Below are positions 1 to 12,358 of a stretch of 64,000 bases of DNA, one piece after another. How positions within the stretch are numbered: the stretch's first letter is position 1; each line of letters opens with the position of its first letter. The position numbers and the translations under genes were made by a program. This DNA comes from Candidatus Schekmanbacteria bacterium (GTDB taxonomy: Bacteria; CSSED10-310; JACPHN01). The stretch lies in contig JACPHN010000150.1 of NCBI GenBank assembly GCA_016188575.1, positions 1-64,000 on the forward strand. Direction: 5' to 3'. Below the pieces are notes generated by a model that made no database searches, was not told where the DNA came from, and was given only the letters and a program-made list of their open reading frames with translations.

Positions 1-2
1 AG

Positions 3-191
3 TATGGCAAGCAGATTCGCTACGCCGAGCGCAAGGGCATTCCGTACGTCTGGTTTGTCGAGGCTGAAGGGTCCGGCGGGCACGAGGTCCGAGACATTCG
101 CTCAGGCGTCCAGGTCGCGGCCGCGGTCGAGACCTGGACGCCCAACGCTGCGGACGTCGATGTCCGCCTGGAGGGACCTGGCGCGCGCTAG
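3..191 (+). CDS. hisS: Histidyl-tRNA synthetase, C-terminal end (5' truncated by window)
   Basis: Only the last 62 codons are present; the reading frame is open from the left edge. The residues read KQIRYAERKGIPYVWF followed by HEVRDIRSGVQV, which is the pattern of the C-terminal anticodon-binding domain of class II histidyl-tRNA synthetases (a KQ..YA...GIP stretch, then a VRD.RSG..V turn). The enzyme charges tRNA-His in the cytoplasm; its catalytic domain lies outside the window. The TAG stop shares four bases with the stop codon of the convergent minus-strand gene. The assignment rests on a short tail, so another synthetase-like anticodon-binding domain cannot be fully excluded. Confidence 0.75.
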   Translation, partial: YGKQIRYAERKGIPYVWFVEAEGSGGHEVRDIRSGVQVAAAVETWTPNAADVDVRLEGPGAR

Positions 192-478
192 TCCTTGCTC
201 ACGACAAAATAGGCGACCGGTGATGCACCGTTCAGACAAGTGGCCAACTTGTCGGTGTCAAAACTGCTGGACCGCCGCCGCGATCCCATCGAATACGCCT
301 GCGAGAAGCACCGCTCGTAGTTGTTTTCGACGACCTTGATGCAGTTTTGGTCGCCCTCGCAGACTTCGATCAGTCGCTGCTTCACGTCATCATGAGCTTG
401 TGACTTGTTGAAATATTTGAATCCGAAGGCACCCGCGACGACCAGAACAGACAAGACGGACGCGAACCCCTTGTTCAT
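188..478 (-). CDS. Small membrane-anchored protein of unknown function
   Basis: A 96-residue protein not matched to a known family. Residues 5-20 form one hydrophobic segment after MNKGF, consistent with an uncleaved membrane anchor or a signal peptide. The remainder is polar and carries four cysteines (residues about 40, 46, 57 and 81), which would allow two disulfides if the domain lies in the periplasm. The start is supported by an AGGAGG box about 7 bases upstream of the ATG. The gene converges on hisS and the two stop codons overlap in a CTAG. Coding is supported by the ribosome-binding site and the sensible signal-anchor layout, not by homology. Confidence 0.6.
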   Translation of the reverse strand: MNKGFASVLSVLVVAGAFGFKYFNKSQAHDDVKQRLIEVCEGDQNCIKVVENNYERCFSQAYSMGSRRRSSSFDTDKLATCLNGASPVAYFVVSKD

Positions 479-735
479 GAGAAACCTCCTGGTGGAAACT
501 GGTTGCGCCGGACAAGTAGCAATCTTCGCGCCAAGTCGCCTGCCGCGTGCGGCAGAGCGGATCGCTCACCCGTCACCGCGAAGCATCTCTGGTCCGCGCG
601 GATCTCGCTCCCCCTGATCAGGGTCAAGGGAAATGCTGACAGCCGACGGGCGAGCCGCCGGAGCCGGGCACCAGACCGTCTACTGCAAGGTCTATCCTTA
701 CAGTTCCCTCGCGCCTCTCTTACATCTTCGCTCAG
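479..735. other. Divergent intergenic region without a recognised gene
   Basis: The space between the small minus-strand gene and the promoter of the LolA-like gene holds no supported gene. It contains a perfect 12-base palindrome, CCCTGATCAGGG, at 612-623, which could be an operator or chance. On the minus strand, TTGACC sits at 628-623, but the matching -10 is poor. Overlapping open frames on both strands look like by-products of high GC and lack ribosome-binding sites. Confidence 0.4.
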
Positions 736-764
736 TTGACGTGCCTTGCCGCAAGCGGTATGCT
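736..764 (+). promoter_or_regulatory. Sigma70-like promoter for the LolA-like/beta-barrel pair
   Basis: TTGACG (736-741) and TATGCT (759-764) are separated by exactly 17 bases, a near-consensus vegetative promoter. It lies 35 bases before the chosen ATG at 800, leaving a short leader with a good ribosome-binding site. It also argues against a longer protein starting at 746, which would lie inside the promoter. Confidence 0.6.
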
Positions 765-799
765 TGCTGCGACACGCCGATACTCGAGGAGGCCGACAG

Positions 800-1600
800 A
801 TGGGGTTGAGGTTGTTGCGGACCGGGTCTGCCGTGGTTCTTTGTTGCCTGGCTCTGGCGGTCGATAGCTCGCTTGCGGAAGAGCTGACACCCAAGGAGCT
901 GATGCGCCGAGTCAACCGGGCGAACCGCACGAACGATGCTCGCCGCGAGCTAACCATGACGCTCGTCAGTAACAAGGGAAGCGAACGCAAGCGCAAGGTC
1001 GTAACGTGGCGCAAGAAACTCAGCGAGGAGCTGGACAAGACACTGGTGCGCTTTCTGTCTCCCGGCGATATCGCCGGAACCGGTCTATTGACCATTGAAA
1101 AAGAAGGCATGGACGACGACCAGTGGCTCTACCTGCCGGCATTGAAAAAGACCCGCAGAATATCGGCAGCGGACAGAACGGACTCCTTCATGGGCACGGA
1201 TTTCACCTATGAGGACATGTCGCCGCTCAAGCTTGAGGAATACGACTACAAGGACAAGGGCACCGAGAAGATCGAAGAGGTCGTGTGCCGCGTAATCGAG
1301 ATGATACCGAGCACCGACAAGAGGCGCCGCGAAGGGGGCTACGCGCGCACGGTGAGCTGGGTGGATCCCCGGCAGCTCGTCGCCCGCCGCGTCGACTTCT
1401 ACGATCTACAGAATGTGCTGTCGAAGACGTTGACGCTCGCGAAAATCAATAAGCATGGCGACGTCTACATGGCCGATCAGATGGAGATGACGACGCTGAA
1501 GACGGGCCACGTGACGACACTCTTGTATGAGAAGACCGAGCTTGACGTTGGCCTCGAAGATGACCTGTTCACCGAACGCGAGCTCATGCGCGGACGATAG
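800..1600 (+). CDS. Outer-membrane lipoprotein-sorting (LolA-like) protein
   Basis: A 266-residue secreted protein with a signal peptide (about residues 1-26, MGLRLLRTGSAVVLCC...). The body matches the LolA-like family usually annotated 'outer membrane lipoprotein-sorting protein': a block DDQWLYLPALKKTRRIS, then DRTDSFMGTDFTYEDM, and a late MADQMEM strand. Members are periplasmic lipid- or lipoprotein-binding half-barrels, often encoded beside RND/MMPL exporters and an outer-membrane barrel. Here the next gene, 11 bases on, is such a barrel, but no exporter is adjacent. The ATG at 800 was chosen because a GAGGAGG box lies 7-8 bases upstream; the earlier ATG at 746 sits inside the promoter. 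The cargo is not known. Confidence 0.8.
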   Translation: MGLRLLRTGSAVVLCCLALAVDSSLAEELTPKELMRRVNRANRTNDARRELTMTLVSNKGSERKRKVVTWRKKLSEELDKTLVRFLSPGDIAGTGLLTIEKEGMDDDQWLYLPALKKTRRISAADRTDSFMGTDFTYEDMSPLKLEEYDYKDKGTEKIEEVVCRVIEMIPSTDKRRREGGYARTVSWVDPRQLVARRVDFYDLQNVLSKTLTLAKINKHGDVYMADQMEMTTLKTGHVTTLLYEKTELDVGLEDDLFTERELMRGR

Positions 1601-1611
1601 CGGGGCGTCGG

Positions 1612-3021
1612 GTGCAGTCCAGACAGAAACCAGGCGAGGTTGTAGCTCGAGGCGTTGCTCCGTGGCAGGTCTGTATTCTTCTCCTTGCCGCGCTCTCGGC
1701 ACCTCGTGCTGGCGCCGTGCAGCTCAGCGACGAGCTGTCGCTAACCGGATTCGTCGAGTACGAGTACTTCGCGTACACTCACGAGGAGGGTGTCGACCGT
1801 ATCGACAGCCGCAACGAGATCCAGTTTCACTCGGAGTGGACGTTTCAGCCGAGCTCATCGGTAAAGGGCCTGGCCGTTCCGGAGCTTCGCTATGACCTCA
1901 GTGACGAGACGCGAAACCGCGTCTTCCTCGACGAGGCCTATGTGGATATTTATCGTGAGAACGCGGACTGGCGCGTCGGCAAGCAAATCGTTTCCTGGGG
2001 TCGTGCAGACACGCTCAGACCTACCGACCTGTGGAAGATCCGTGACTATACCGACTTCTTCGACGACGAGGAGGAGGGCATCGTCGGCGCTCAGGGGCGT
2101 TTCTTCTCCGCCAATCTGACGGTGAGCTTGCTGTGGGTGCCGTACTTTCAACGTCACTATTTCCCGCTGACCAGCCCGGGCAATCGCTTCTTTCTCTTGC
2201 CGTCGGCGGTACCATCGGGATATGCTATCCCGGGCTTGTCCCATCCAGGAGCCTATCGGCTCACGTATCGCGAGCTCCGCGATGCGATTCCCGATGATAC
2301 GATCGACTCCTCGGAAGGCGCCATCAAGCTTGAATACTCGCGCGGCGGCTGGGATCTCTCGCTCAGCTTCAGCAGGCTGCACGATCGTCTCCCGACCTAC
2401 GTCGACGGCATCAATTTGCCCACCGGGGGCGCTATCGTCGTGGCGGAGGAAATCGACGACCAGGAAGGCAATACCGCGGTTCTAGGTATTCGGCCCCACT
2501 ACGAGCGCATTCTCGTAGTTGGAATGGACGTGAGCACGACTTTCCGCAAGGTGGGGTTTCGCGGGGAGGCGGCCTATGTGATCACAAGCGATCGGAACGC
2601 GAGCAACTCGCGCATCGACGACCCGTACGTAAAAGCGACCGTGGGGCTGGACTACACGATTTCAAATTTCGTTGGAGATCAGGATCTGTTTGTGCTTTTA
2701 CAATACGCCGTGGATGTCCAGCTTCCGCACAGCGACACCAAAAACGTTCTGCAAAGTGATATTCGCCACTATTATGAGCACGCGGCGCTCACCTATTTCG
2801 AGTGGCAAATCTCAGATTACCTGCGTATTGGCATGCGCTCTTTTCTGAATGCGATCAATCGCGACTATCAGATCGAGCCGGAGATTACCTGGAGCCCGGC
2901 CGACAGTGTCACCCTACGTCTCGGAGCAACGATGGTCGGTGGCCGCGACACCACAGACTCGTTCCTCTCCGCATTCGAAAAGGACGATCGCGCAGAGGCA
3001 AGCGTCCGCTTCTCGCTGTAG
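1612..3021 (+). CDS. Outer-membrane beta-barrel protein (DUF1302-like)
   Basis: A 469-residue protein starting at GTG with a signal sequence ending near RAGA (about residue 34). The rest is alternating polar/aromatic beta-strand sequence and ends in RFSL, a typical beta-barrel C-terminus with terminal hydrophobic residue. The stretch RVGKQIVSWGRADTLRPTDL resembles DUF1302-like barrels that accompany LolA-like proteins and RND-type lipid exporters. The gene follows the LolA-like gene by 11 bases and probably shares its transcript. The pair may move a lipid or hydrophobic compound across the envelope. Family and substrate are inferences; a general porin remains possible. The ribosome-binding site of the GTG is weak, so the exact start is uncertain. 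Confidence 0.65.
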   Translation: MQSRQKPGEVVARGVAPWQVCILLLAALSAPRAGAVQLSDELSLTGFVEYEYFAYTHEEGVDRIDSRNEIQFHSEWTFQPSSSVKGLAVPELRYDLSDETRNRVFLDEAYVDIYRENADWRVGKQIVSWGRADTLRPTDLWKIRDYTDFFDDEEEGIVGAQGRFFSANLTVSLLWVPYFQRHYFPLTSPGNRFFLLPSAVPSGYAIPGLSHPGAYRLTYRELRDAIPDDTIDSSEGAIKLEYSRGGWDLSLSFSRLHDRLPTYVDGINLPTGGAIVVAEEIDDQEGNTAVLGIRPHYERILVVGMDVSTTFRKVGFRGEAAYVITSDRNASNSRIDDPYVKATVGLDYTISNFVGDQDLFVLLQYAVDVQLPHSDTKNVLQSDIRHYYEHAALTYFEWQISDYLRIGMRSFLNAINRDYQIEPEITWSPADSVTLRLGATMVGGRDTTDSFLSAFEKDDRAEASVRFSL

Positions 3022-3048
3022 CCGCTCCGACCACCCCCTGCCCGACGC

Positions 3049-3077
3049 TTGCCAATGATGACGCGCCGCGTTATCTT
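3049..3077 (+). promoter_or_regulatory. Sigma70-like promoter for gltBD
   Basis: TTGCCA (3049-3054) and TATCTT (3072-3077) are spaced by 17 bases and stand 66 bases before the chosen gltB start. No clear sigma54 -24/-12 element was seen, so nitrogen control, if present, is not visible here. Confidence 0.5.
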
Positions 3078-3128
3078 TAGGATTGCACCATTTATCCGGC
3101 GTCCGCCAGCATGTGCCGCGCCGCGTGT

Positions 3129-3134
3129 GAGGAG
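3129..3134 (+). promoter_or_regulatory. Ribosome-binding site that decides the gltB start
   Basis: GAGGAG lies 9 bases before ATG 3144. It directly abuts ATG 3135 and falls downstream of ATG 3111, so both earlier starts are unlikely. Confidence 0.6.
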
Positions 3135-3143
3135 ATGAATCGC

Positions 3144-7724
<4,581 letters not shown>

Positions 7725-9194
7725 ATGGGAAAGACGACAGGTTTCCTCGAATGGGAGCGGGCTCAAGCACCCAAGCGTCCCGTTGCGGAGCGGCTGCAGG
7801 ATTGGCTGGAGTTTGAGCTGCCGATGGCCGCGGTCGAGGTCGAGAAACAGGGCGGCCGCTGCATGAATTGCGGTGTCCCGTTCTGCCACCAGGGATGTCC
7901 GCTGGGGAATAACATCCCCGATTTCAATGACCTGGTCTATCGCAAAAACTGGAAAGAGGCGTATCACACACTCGCCGAGACCAATAACTTCCCCGAGCTC
8001 ACCGGCAGGCTGTGTCCCGCACCGTGCGAGGCGGCCTGCGTGCTCGCGATCAATCGCCCGGCGGTCAGCATCGAGCTGATCGAGAAAAGTATCATCGAGT
8101 ATGCATTCGACCAGGGATGGGTCACACCCCGGCCGCCTGCGGAGCGCACGGGAAAAACGGTCGCGATCGTGGGATCGGGTCCAGCCGGGCTCGCTGCCGC
8201 GGCCCAGCTCAACCAGGCGGGTCACTCCGTGACCGTATTCGAACAGAGCGCTCGCCCCGGCGGCTTGCTGCGCTACGGAATACCGGACTTCAAGCTCGAA
8301 AAGGGTATCGTCGAACGTCGGCTAGGCCTGATGACGGCCGAGGGCATCGCGTTTCGCACGGGCGTGACGGTTGGGTTGGAGCCGCGATGGGACGTCCTGC
8401 GCGAGTCGTTCGACGCAATCATTATCGCCGTCGGCGCGGGAGTGCCGCGCGATTTGCCGGTTCCGGGACGCGACCTGGACGGTGTCCACCTCGCCATGGA
8501 TTTTCTCGCGCAGCAGAATCGCCGCGTATCTGGCGAAGCGGCCGGAGCGCCGGAGATTACCGCGTCCGGAAAACGCGTCATCGTCCTCGGCGGCGGCGAT
8601 ACCGGGTCCGATTGCCTGGGTACGGCGCTTCGCCAGGGCGCCAAGTCAGTGCTGCAGATCGAGCTCTTGCCGGAACCCCCGCGCGCAAGAGGCACCCGCA
8701 ATCCCTGGCCCCAATGGCCAATGACCCTGCGCACGTCTTCGAGTCACGAGGAGGGGGGTGACAGGCGGTTCAGCATCTTGACAAAGGCGCTGAGAGGAGT
8801 CGCCGGGAAGCTGGCAGCGCTACAGGCCGTGGAGGTAGACGTCCAGAATCGGAATGGCGGCGGGCTGACGTTTGCTGAGCGGCCCGGCTCCGAGCTCGAA
8901 ATCGGGGTAGACCTCCTGCTGGTGGCGATGGGCTTCGTTGGCGCTGACGTGAAGACGCTTGTGGGTCAGCTCGGCGTGGCCCTGGACGAGCGCGGCGCAA
9001 TCAAGACGACCGGCGGATACAGCACCTCGGTCCCTGGGGTTTTCGCCGCCGGCGACGCCCGTCGCGGCGCCAGCCTCGTAGTCTGGGCGATCTCGGAGGG
9101 CCGGGAAGCTGGCCGCGCCGCCGACAGCTACCTCGCGGGCCGCCCCTCGGCGTTGCGGTCCAGAGGCGCGGATTTCAGCTTTGGCGGCCGCTGA
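7725..9194 (+). CDS. gltD: Glutamate synthase small subunit (NADPH, FAD, Fe-S)
   Basis: A 489-residue flavoprotein that takes electrons from NADPH and passes them through FAD and two 4Fe-4S clusters to GltB. The N-terminus carries the cluster cysteines (CMNCGVPFCHQGCP near residue 46 and CPAPCEAAC near residue 98). The FAD-binding fold follows at VAIVGSGPAGLAAA and the NADPH-binding fold at VIVLGGGDTGSDC. The ATG directly follows the gltB stop, with a GGAGGAGG ribosome-binding site inside the end of gltB, which indicates translational coupling. A strong inverted repeat begins at its stop codon. Confidence 0.97.
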   Translation: MGKTTGFLEWERAQAPKRPVAERLQDWLEFELPMAAVEVEKQGGRCMNCGVPFCHQGCPLGNNIPDFNDLVYRKNWKEAYHTLAETNNFPELTGRLCPAPCEAACVLAINRPAVSIELIEKSIIEYAFDQGWVTPRPPAERTGKTVAIVGSGPAGLAAAAQLNQAGHSVTVFEQSARPGGLLRYGIPDFKLEKGIVERRLGLMTAEGIAFRTGVTVGLEPRWDVLRESFDAIIIAVGAGVPRDLPVPGRDLDGVHLAMDFLAQQNRRVSGEAAGAPEITASGKRVIVLGGGDTGSDCLGTALRQGAKSVLQIELLPEPPRARGTRNPWPQWPMTLRTSSSHEEGGDRRFSILTKALRGVAGKLAALQAVEVDVQNRNGGGLTFAERPGSELEIGVDLLLVAMGFVGADVKTLVGQLGVALDERGAIKTTGGYSTSVPGVFAAGDARRGASLVVWAISEGREAGRAADSYLAGRPSALRSRGADFSFGGR

Positions 9195-9240
9195 CCCGGA
9201 GCGCGGCGGCGGGCAACGTCCGTCCGCCACGCGCCGGGTC
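9193..9240. terminator. Inverted repeat between converging genes, likely bidirectional terminator
   Basis: The arms 9193-9209 and 9224-9240 pair at 15 of 17 positions (GACCCGG at one outer end, CCGGGTC at the other) around a 14-base loop. It lies exactly between the ends of gltD and the sugar-phosphate transferase gene. There is no clear T-tract, so it may work as a transcript-stabilising hairpin or factor-assisted terminator. Confidence 0.55.
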
Positions 9241-9242
9241 GG

Positions 9243-10676
9243 CTACTTCGCCCCGCCAGCCACGGCGCGAAACGTGCGCGCAATGATGGCCAGGTCCATG
9301 CCTAGCGACCAGTTGTCGATGTAGAACAAGTCCAGACGCAGGCGCTGGTCGAAATCCGTAATCCCATCTCGCCCCGACACCTGCCACAAGCCGGTGAGGC
9401 CCTGCGGCATCGACAGCTTGCGCAACTGCTCCAACGAATAGCGGTCGACTTCGTCCGGCGTCGGCGGACGCGGACCCACGAGGCTCATGTCCCCTTTGAG
9501 TATGTTGATGAATTGGGGAACCTCGTCAATGCTCCAGCGCCGCAGCCAGCGCCCTACACGCGTCACTCGCGAATCCGCTCGAGACTTGCGGATGGGCCCC
9601 GTACATTCATTGACATTCTCGAGCAGGTGCAACATCTGATCGGCGCCGTCAACCATGGTCCGAAACTTGTAAATCGTGAACTTTCGGCGATTTCGGCCGA
9701 CACGCGTCTGGCGATAGAGGATCGGCCCTCTGGATTCCAGCTTGATCACCAGGCCCACAACTGCGTACACGAGCGGGAAGGTGACCAGCGCGAGGATGCT
9801 GGCGGCGACATCGAATGCCCGTTTCACGGCAAGCTGGAGACTGTCGGAAGGCACCGGAGAGAAGGTGATCAGCGGTTCTCCGGCGACCTCTCCGACGCTC
9901 GCTCGCGCGATCCTGAGGTCGTAGGTATCGGGGACCAGATGGACGACGATGCCCACGCTTTCGAAGAGCCGCAGGAGGACTTCTTCGGCACCCGCCGGCA
10001 GCTCAGCCCCAACAATGAAGACATCGTCCACGACATGCTCGCGGATGACCTGATCCAGGGCGTCCAATGTCCCCAAGACGCGTTGCCCGAGCACATTTCG
10101 CCCGGCGAGCTCAGGCGTGGGCGAAACCAACCCGACGACGCGATAGCCCCAGAAGCGATGGCTGGCGAGCTCACGCAACACGTTGAACGCAGCGCCACCG
10201 GTGCCGATGAGCAGAACGCTTCGCGTGTTGAAGCCGCGCCCCCGGATCAGATACAGGACGGCAATGACAAAAATTCGACCGATCGATGACAGGACGAATA
10301 AGTAAAGCGATGTCAATACGAGAATCGGCCTACTGAAGTATATATCTTTTGCAAAGAAAATGACGGTTCCGAATAGCAATGTTACAATGGCAACAGACGA
10401 AAACACTCTCCATAATATATCACTTACAAGATGAAGGCGGTGCGGGGAGTACTCGTTACGGGCTCGAAATACTATGTGTATGAGTGGCAGATATATGTAT
10501 AGGAACCAGATGTAGTCTTGAAGAGGCCCGACACCCCGAAGTTTCCCGGGGTAAAGATTCGCGATAATCTCTATACGGGTATGGTATGCCAACAAGAGAG
10601 ACGCCGCGGCAAACAACAAATCCGCCAGCATTAATAGCGTTCTCAGGGCGCGCCCTTGAGCAGTGTGCGCAATCAT
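9243..10676 (-). CDS. Polyprenyl sugar-1-phosphate transferase (exopolysaccharide initiation)
   Basis: A 477-residue membrane protein of the WcaJ/EPS-type family. Four or five hydrophobic segments lie in the first 150 residues, then a Rossmann-like cytoplasmic part (SVLLIGTGGAAFNVL). The C-terminal catalytic domain has all hallmark blocks: VKRAFDVAAS with the re-entrant hydrophobic helix, YKFRTM, DEVPQFINILKGDMSLVGPR and GLTGLWQVSGR, ending with YIDNWS. It transfers a sugar-phosphate from a nucleotide sugar to undecaprenyl phosphate, the first step of polysaccharide repeat assembly. It is the last gene of a minus-strand set with the carbohydrate-binding-like and Wzz-like genes. The N-terminal third is noticeably more AT-rich than the catalytic part. 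Confidence 0.9.
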   Translation of the reverse strand: MIAHTAQGRALRTLLMLADLLFAAASLLLAYHTRIEIIANLYPGKLRGVGPLQDYIWFLYIYLPLIHIVFRARNEYSPHRLHLVSDILWRVFSSVAIVTLLFGTVIFFAKDIYFSRPILVLTSLYLFVLSSIGRIFVIAVLYLIRGRGFNTRSVLLIGTGGAAFNVLRELASHRFWGYRVVGLVSPTPELAGRNVLGQRVLGTLDALDQVIREHVVDDVFIVGAELPAGAEEVLLRLFESVGIVVHLVPDTYDLRIARASVGEVAGEPLITFSPVPSDSLQLAVKRAFDVAASILALVTFPLVYAVVGLVIKLESRGPILYRQTRVGRNRRKFTIYKFRTMVDGADQMLHLLENVNECTGPIRKSRADSRVTRVGRWLRRWSIDEVPQFINILKGDMSLVGPRPPTPDEVDRYSLEQLRKLSMPQGLTGLWQVSGRDGITDFDQRLRLDLFYIDNWSLGMDLAIIARTFRAVAGGAK

Positions 10677-10773
10677 AGTAGTGCCGATCCGGTGTACATC
10701 CGAAATGGCTGTGCGGCCATGGTTTGGCGGCAGTTTACACCCAACGGGAACGTCCAGCGAGGGGCGGCCGCGG

Positions 10774-12231
10774 TCACTGGAGGCGGTGCTCGACGCAGAC
10801 TTCGGACAAGAAAGCGTTGCGATCCTCCTGCCGGCCGTCGGGTGCGACGGCGCCGCCGTTGTTGACGAAGGAGACCTCCAACTTCCGCCAGTCTACCGAG
10901 CTGCCGGCGATCTCGAGGCGCCACCATTCGCCACGCGTGTCGATATCGATCTTGCCGAGAGTTCTGCCGTCCATGGCAGCGACGACCCGCGGGGCAATTC
11001 CGGCCGCGGCGGTACCGGAGACGTGAAGCGATACGAGATTCCGCCCGGGCATCGTGAAGAGCCAGATCACCGCAGTCTGATTCCACCATAGCTTGCCGCC
11101 GGTCGGTCCGATCCAGTTGGTAGCCTTGGCGCACCATCTCGGGATGGCGAGCGGAGGCACCGCGGCGGAGATGGCAGTGGAGACGGCAGGACGCGGTGCG
11201 GTGGACAGTACGAGACGCTGGAGGTTGACGTCATGCGGCCGAGTGACAACCGCCCTGGCCAGTGCGATGCGTCCAGGTTCCTCTTCGCCGCGCGCAAGCA
11301 GCGTCTGTGCGGCCAGTGCCTGCAAGACGCCGTCGATCTCGCCCGAAGAGGGCGCACGTGAGCCGCCGCTGTCCACGCCTTCGAACGCAGAAAGACGTGG
11401 CTGCGCCAGGTCAGGATTTCCGTCGCGCAGCGCGGCGCTCGCCAGCAGGGCAGCCACATGCGGCTTTGAAGCCACCTTTGCCGCAAGCGTTCGCAGGCGC
11501 TCTGGTTCCGGAGCGTCGCGACCAGGCGGGGGCAAGAAGCGGCTCCACAGGACTTCTTCCAGCAAGCTCAGGGCAGGTGCAGCGCACGCGGCATCGGCGA
11601 GCAGATGTTCTACCGCGAGGAGACCTGCATGCACGCGGTCGACCCAAACCGTGTCGAGTAGCTCCCAAGCCACCGCCTGGCCAGCCCGGGACTGCTCGGC
11701 GGTAGCACCCTCGGCGAACTCCAGCGCCAGCGAGGACTCTGGCAGGAAGTGTCCCAGACGTAGCGGCAGCGCCGTTGCCGCCACGCCGCCGATACACAGA
11801 GCCGATGGCGCGGCGCTGGCACTGGCGGTGTCGCAGCTAGCAAACAGCGTGCTCGTACCATTCCAGACGATGCGCTCGCCGCGCAGCCGGAACCTCAGGA
11901 CCAGCGGCGAGTCGAAGGGGAGCAACTGGCGCACGTAGGCCACAAAAAGGTAGTCCGGGCGTGAATACATCGAAGCCCGCGAGGGGAGCGCAGCGCCTTG
12001 GTCCCAGCGCGGTGCGGTAGCAGCCGCACAACCGTAACGAGGCAACAGCGAGTAGCCGAGGATCTCGGCAGCGCCGAGGTATGCGGACGTGGAGCGCAGC
12101 GGTTGCGCCAGGGCGATGTCGACAGGCCCGAATGCCGTCTTCGCGGCAGCGGGCAGTCGCTGCTCGCCGCTGGCAGGGGCAAGAGAAAACAGCGTCAGGG
12201 CGAGCAGCGCCGCAAGACGTGTCCTTTTCAT
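10774..12231 (-). CDS. Secreted protein with C-terminal carbohydrate-binding-like domain
   Basis: A 485-residue protein with a clear signal peptide (MKRTRLAALLALTLFSLAPASG). The middle is alanine-rich and helical and resembles no family I recognise. The last ~108 residues form a distinct beta-rich domain with WWNQTAVIWLF, then WRKLEVSFVNNGG and EDRNAFLSEVCV. The 'V.FVN.....DRN' pattern recalls calcium-dependent xylan-binding modules of the CBM36/CBM60 type, so it may bind a polysaccharide. It lies between a Wzz-like gene and the priming transferase, which suggests a role in handling the exported polymer. The ATG at 12231 was chosen because it begins the signal peptide; a longer frame to 12393 would overlap the Wzz-like gene. 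Its ribosome-binding site is weak. Confidence 0.65.
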   Translation of the reverse strand: MKRTRLAALLALTLFSLAPASGEQRLPAAAKTAFGPVDIALAQPLRSTSAYLGAAEILGYSLLPRYGCAAATAPRWDQGAALPSRASMYSRPDYLFVAYVRQLLPFDSPLVLRFRLRGERIVWNGTSTLFASCDTASASAAPSALCIGGVAATALPLRLGHFLPESSLALEFAEGATAEQSRAGQAVAWELLDTVWVDRVHAGLLAVEHLLADAACAAPALSLLEEVLWSRFLPPPGRDAPEPERLRTLAAKVASKPHVAALLASAALRDGNPDLAQPRLSAFEGVDSGGSRAPSSGEIDGVLQALAAQTLLARGEEEPGRIALARAVVTRPHDVNLQRLVLSTAPRPAVSTAISAAVPPLAIPRWCAKATNWIGPTGGKLWWNQTAVIWLFTMPGRNLVSLHVSGTAAAGIAPRVVAAMDGRTLGKIDIDTRGEWWRLEIAGSSVDWRKLEVSFVNNGGAVAPDGRQEDRNAFLSEVCVEHRLQ

Positions 12232-12358
12232 GCCAGCGATGCGCGACCGCTCGACTGGTGACTCCGCGGCGTGCTTCACACGGCCGGCCCCATCCGCACA
12301 AGACGGCACTTCAGGACGCCCACCAGCGATCGCTTCCAGGGGCCTCGCGCGCTGAGGA

